Position numbers and translations under genes: made by a program
The notes under the pieces: generated by a model
Seen by the model: only the letters and a program-made list of their open reading frames with translations
What the model was told of the DNA's origin: nothing
Databases searched by the model: none
Assembly (NCBI RefSeq): GCF_004803895.1
Contig: NZ_CP021978.1
Location: forward strand, 1,612,001 to 1,676,000
DNA from: Streptomyces hawaiiensis
Lineage (GTDB): Bacteria; Actinomycetota; Actinomycetes; Streptomycetales; Streptomycetaceae
Reading direction: 5' to 3'
Length of the DNA stretch: 64,000 nucleotides
Shown: one piece after another, positions 63,767 to 64,000 of the stretch
How the letters are laid out: each line of letters begins with the position of its first letter
Position numbering within the stretch: position 1 is the first letter of the stretch

Positions 63767-64000
63767 TCCGGATCATCCTGGCCGACGACCATCCCGTCGT
63801 GCGGGAGGGGCTGCGGGCGATGCTCAGTGCGGAGTCCGACCTGGAGGTCGTCGCCGACGCGTCCAGCGGGCCGCAGGCGGAGGCGCTGGCGGCGGAGCTG
63901 CGGCCGGACATCGTGCTGATGGACCTGCGGATGCCGGGTGGCTCGGGCGTGGACTCCATCGTGCGGATGGCCGGGGCCGGGCTCCCCTGCCGGGTGGTGG
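63763..64000 (+). CDS. LuxR/NarL-type response regulator (5' part, cut by window end)
   Basis: First 79 codons, running off the window. Starts GTG (VIRIILADDHPVV) overlapping the kinase stop as GTGA. Receiver features: acidic pair in LADDHPVVREGLRAML, phosphorylation Asp in IVLMDLRMPGGSGVD. The output domain is not seen; a LuxR helix-turn-helix is expected from the HisKA_3 partner. It probably regulates this same ABC operon through the inverted repeat at 60808. Confidence 0.88.
   Translation, partial: MIRIILADDHPVVREGLRAMLSAESDLEVVADASSGPQAEALAAELRPDIVLMDLRMPGGSGVDSIVRMAGAGLPCRVV

Overview
The window is high-GC actinobacterial chromosome, almost certainly Streptomyces. Codons end overwhelmingly in G/C and GTG (once TTG) starts are common. 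It carries a 107-residue actinobacterial integration host factor, a 167-residue BldD with the c-di-GMP motif RGD-X8-RQDD, a Walker-less PriA, and the typical Streptomyces order pyrR-pyrB-pyrC-X-carA-carB-pyrD-pyrF-mihF-gmk-rpoZ-coaBC-metK-priA. It reads as core chromosome: I see no prophage, insertion sequence, CRISPR, rRNA, tRNA or secondary-metabolite cluster.

Layout. 0-3.4 kb: riboflavin operon on the minus strand (ribE-ribM-ribBA-ribH) behind an FMN riboswitch. 3.5-16.4 kb: transport and catabolism, namely a ROK-type repressor divergent from an MFS transporter across a palindrome, a nucleobase permease, a family-6 glycoside hydrolase, a DUF5995 protein, a DavB/DavA-like amino-acid monooxygenase and amidase pair, a secreted protein, a second MFS transporter, and an amino-acid permease in operon with an AsnC/Lrp regulator. 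16.6-25.1 kb: guaB1 (probable GMP reductase), barstar-like protein, SorC-family regulator, rpe, an MMPL transporter, rsmB and fmt. 25.4-34.8 kb: a small HTH-like protein, then priA, metK, coaBC, rpoZ, gmk, mihF, pyrF and pyrD. 34.8-42.8 kb: the rest of the pyrimidine operon (carB, carA, a membrane protein, pyrC, pyrB, pyrR), with a PyrR-binding loop just before the pyrR ribosome site. 43.0-43.5 kb: bldD, divergent from pyrR. 43.8-58.4 kb: a long minus-strand block of shikimate, translation and cell-wall genes (rpsD, DUF948, DUF6167, alaS, ruvX, mltG, aroE, small membrane protein, aroC, aroK, aroB, P-loop kinase, M24 peptidase-like protein, efp, nusB). 58.6-64 kb: rarA, a vitamin K epoxide reductase-like protein, and a plus-strand ABC exporter plus two-component system; the response regulator is cut by the window end.

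The biosynthetic operons show extensive translational coupling, with ATGA or GTGA overlaps at ribE/ribM/ribBA, pyrC/X/carA, pyrD/pyrF, aroC/aroK/aroB and ABC ATPase/permease/kinase/regulator. Several non-coding stretches carry structure. These are a 40-bp tandem repeat array plus a second inverted element at 46.0-46.4 kb, a 70-bp structured repeat at 32.6 kb, a duplicated ribosome-site-plus-ATG cassette before pyrD, and inverted repeats in several promoters.

No wholly unknown multi-gene system stands out. The most promising leads are the DavBA-like amino-acid locus with shared TTGCG operator motifs, the M24 protein with substituted metal ligands, the pyrD mini-cistron, the anonymous membrane protein inside the pyr operon, and the repeat elements.
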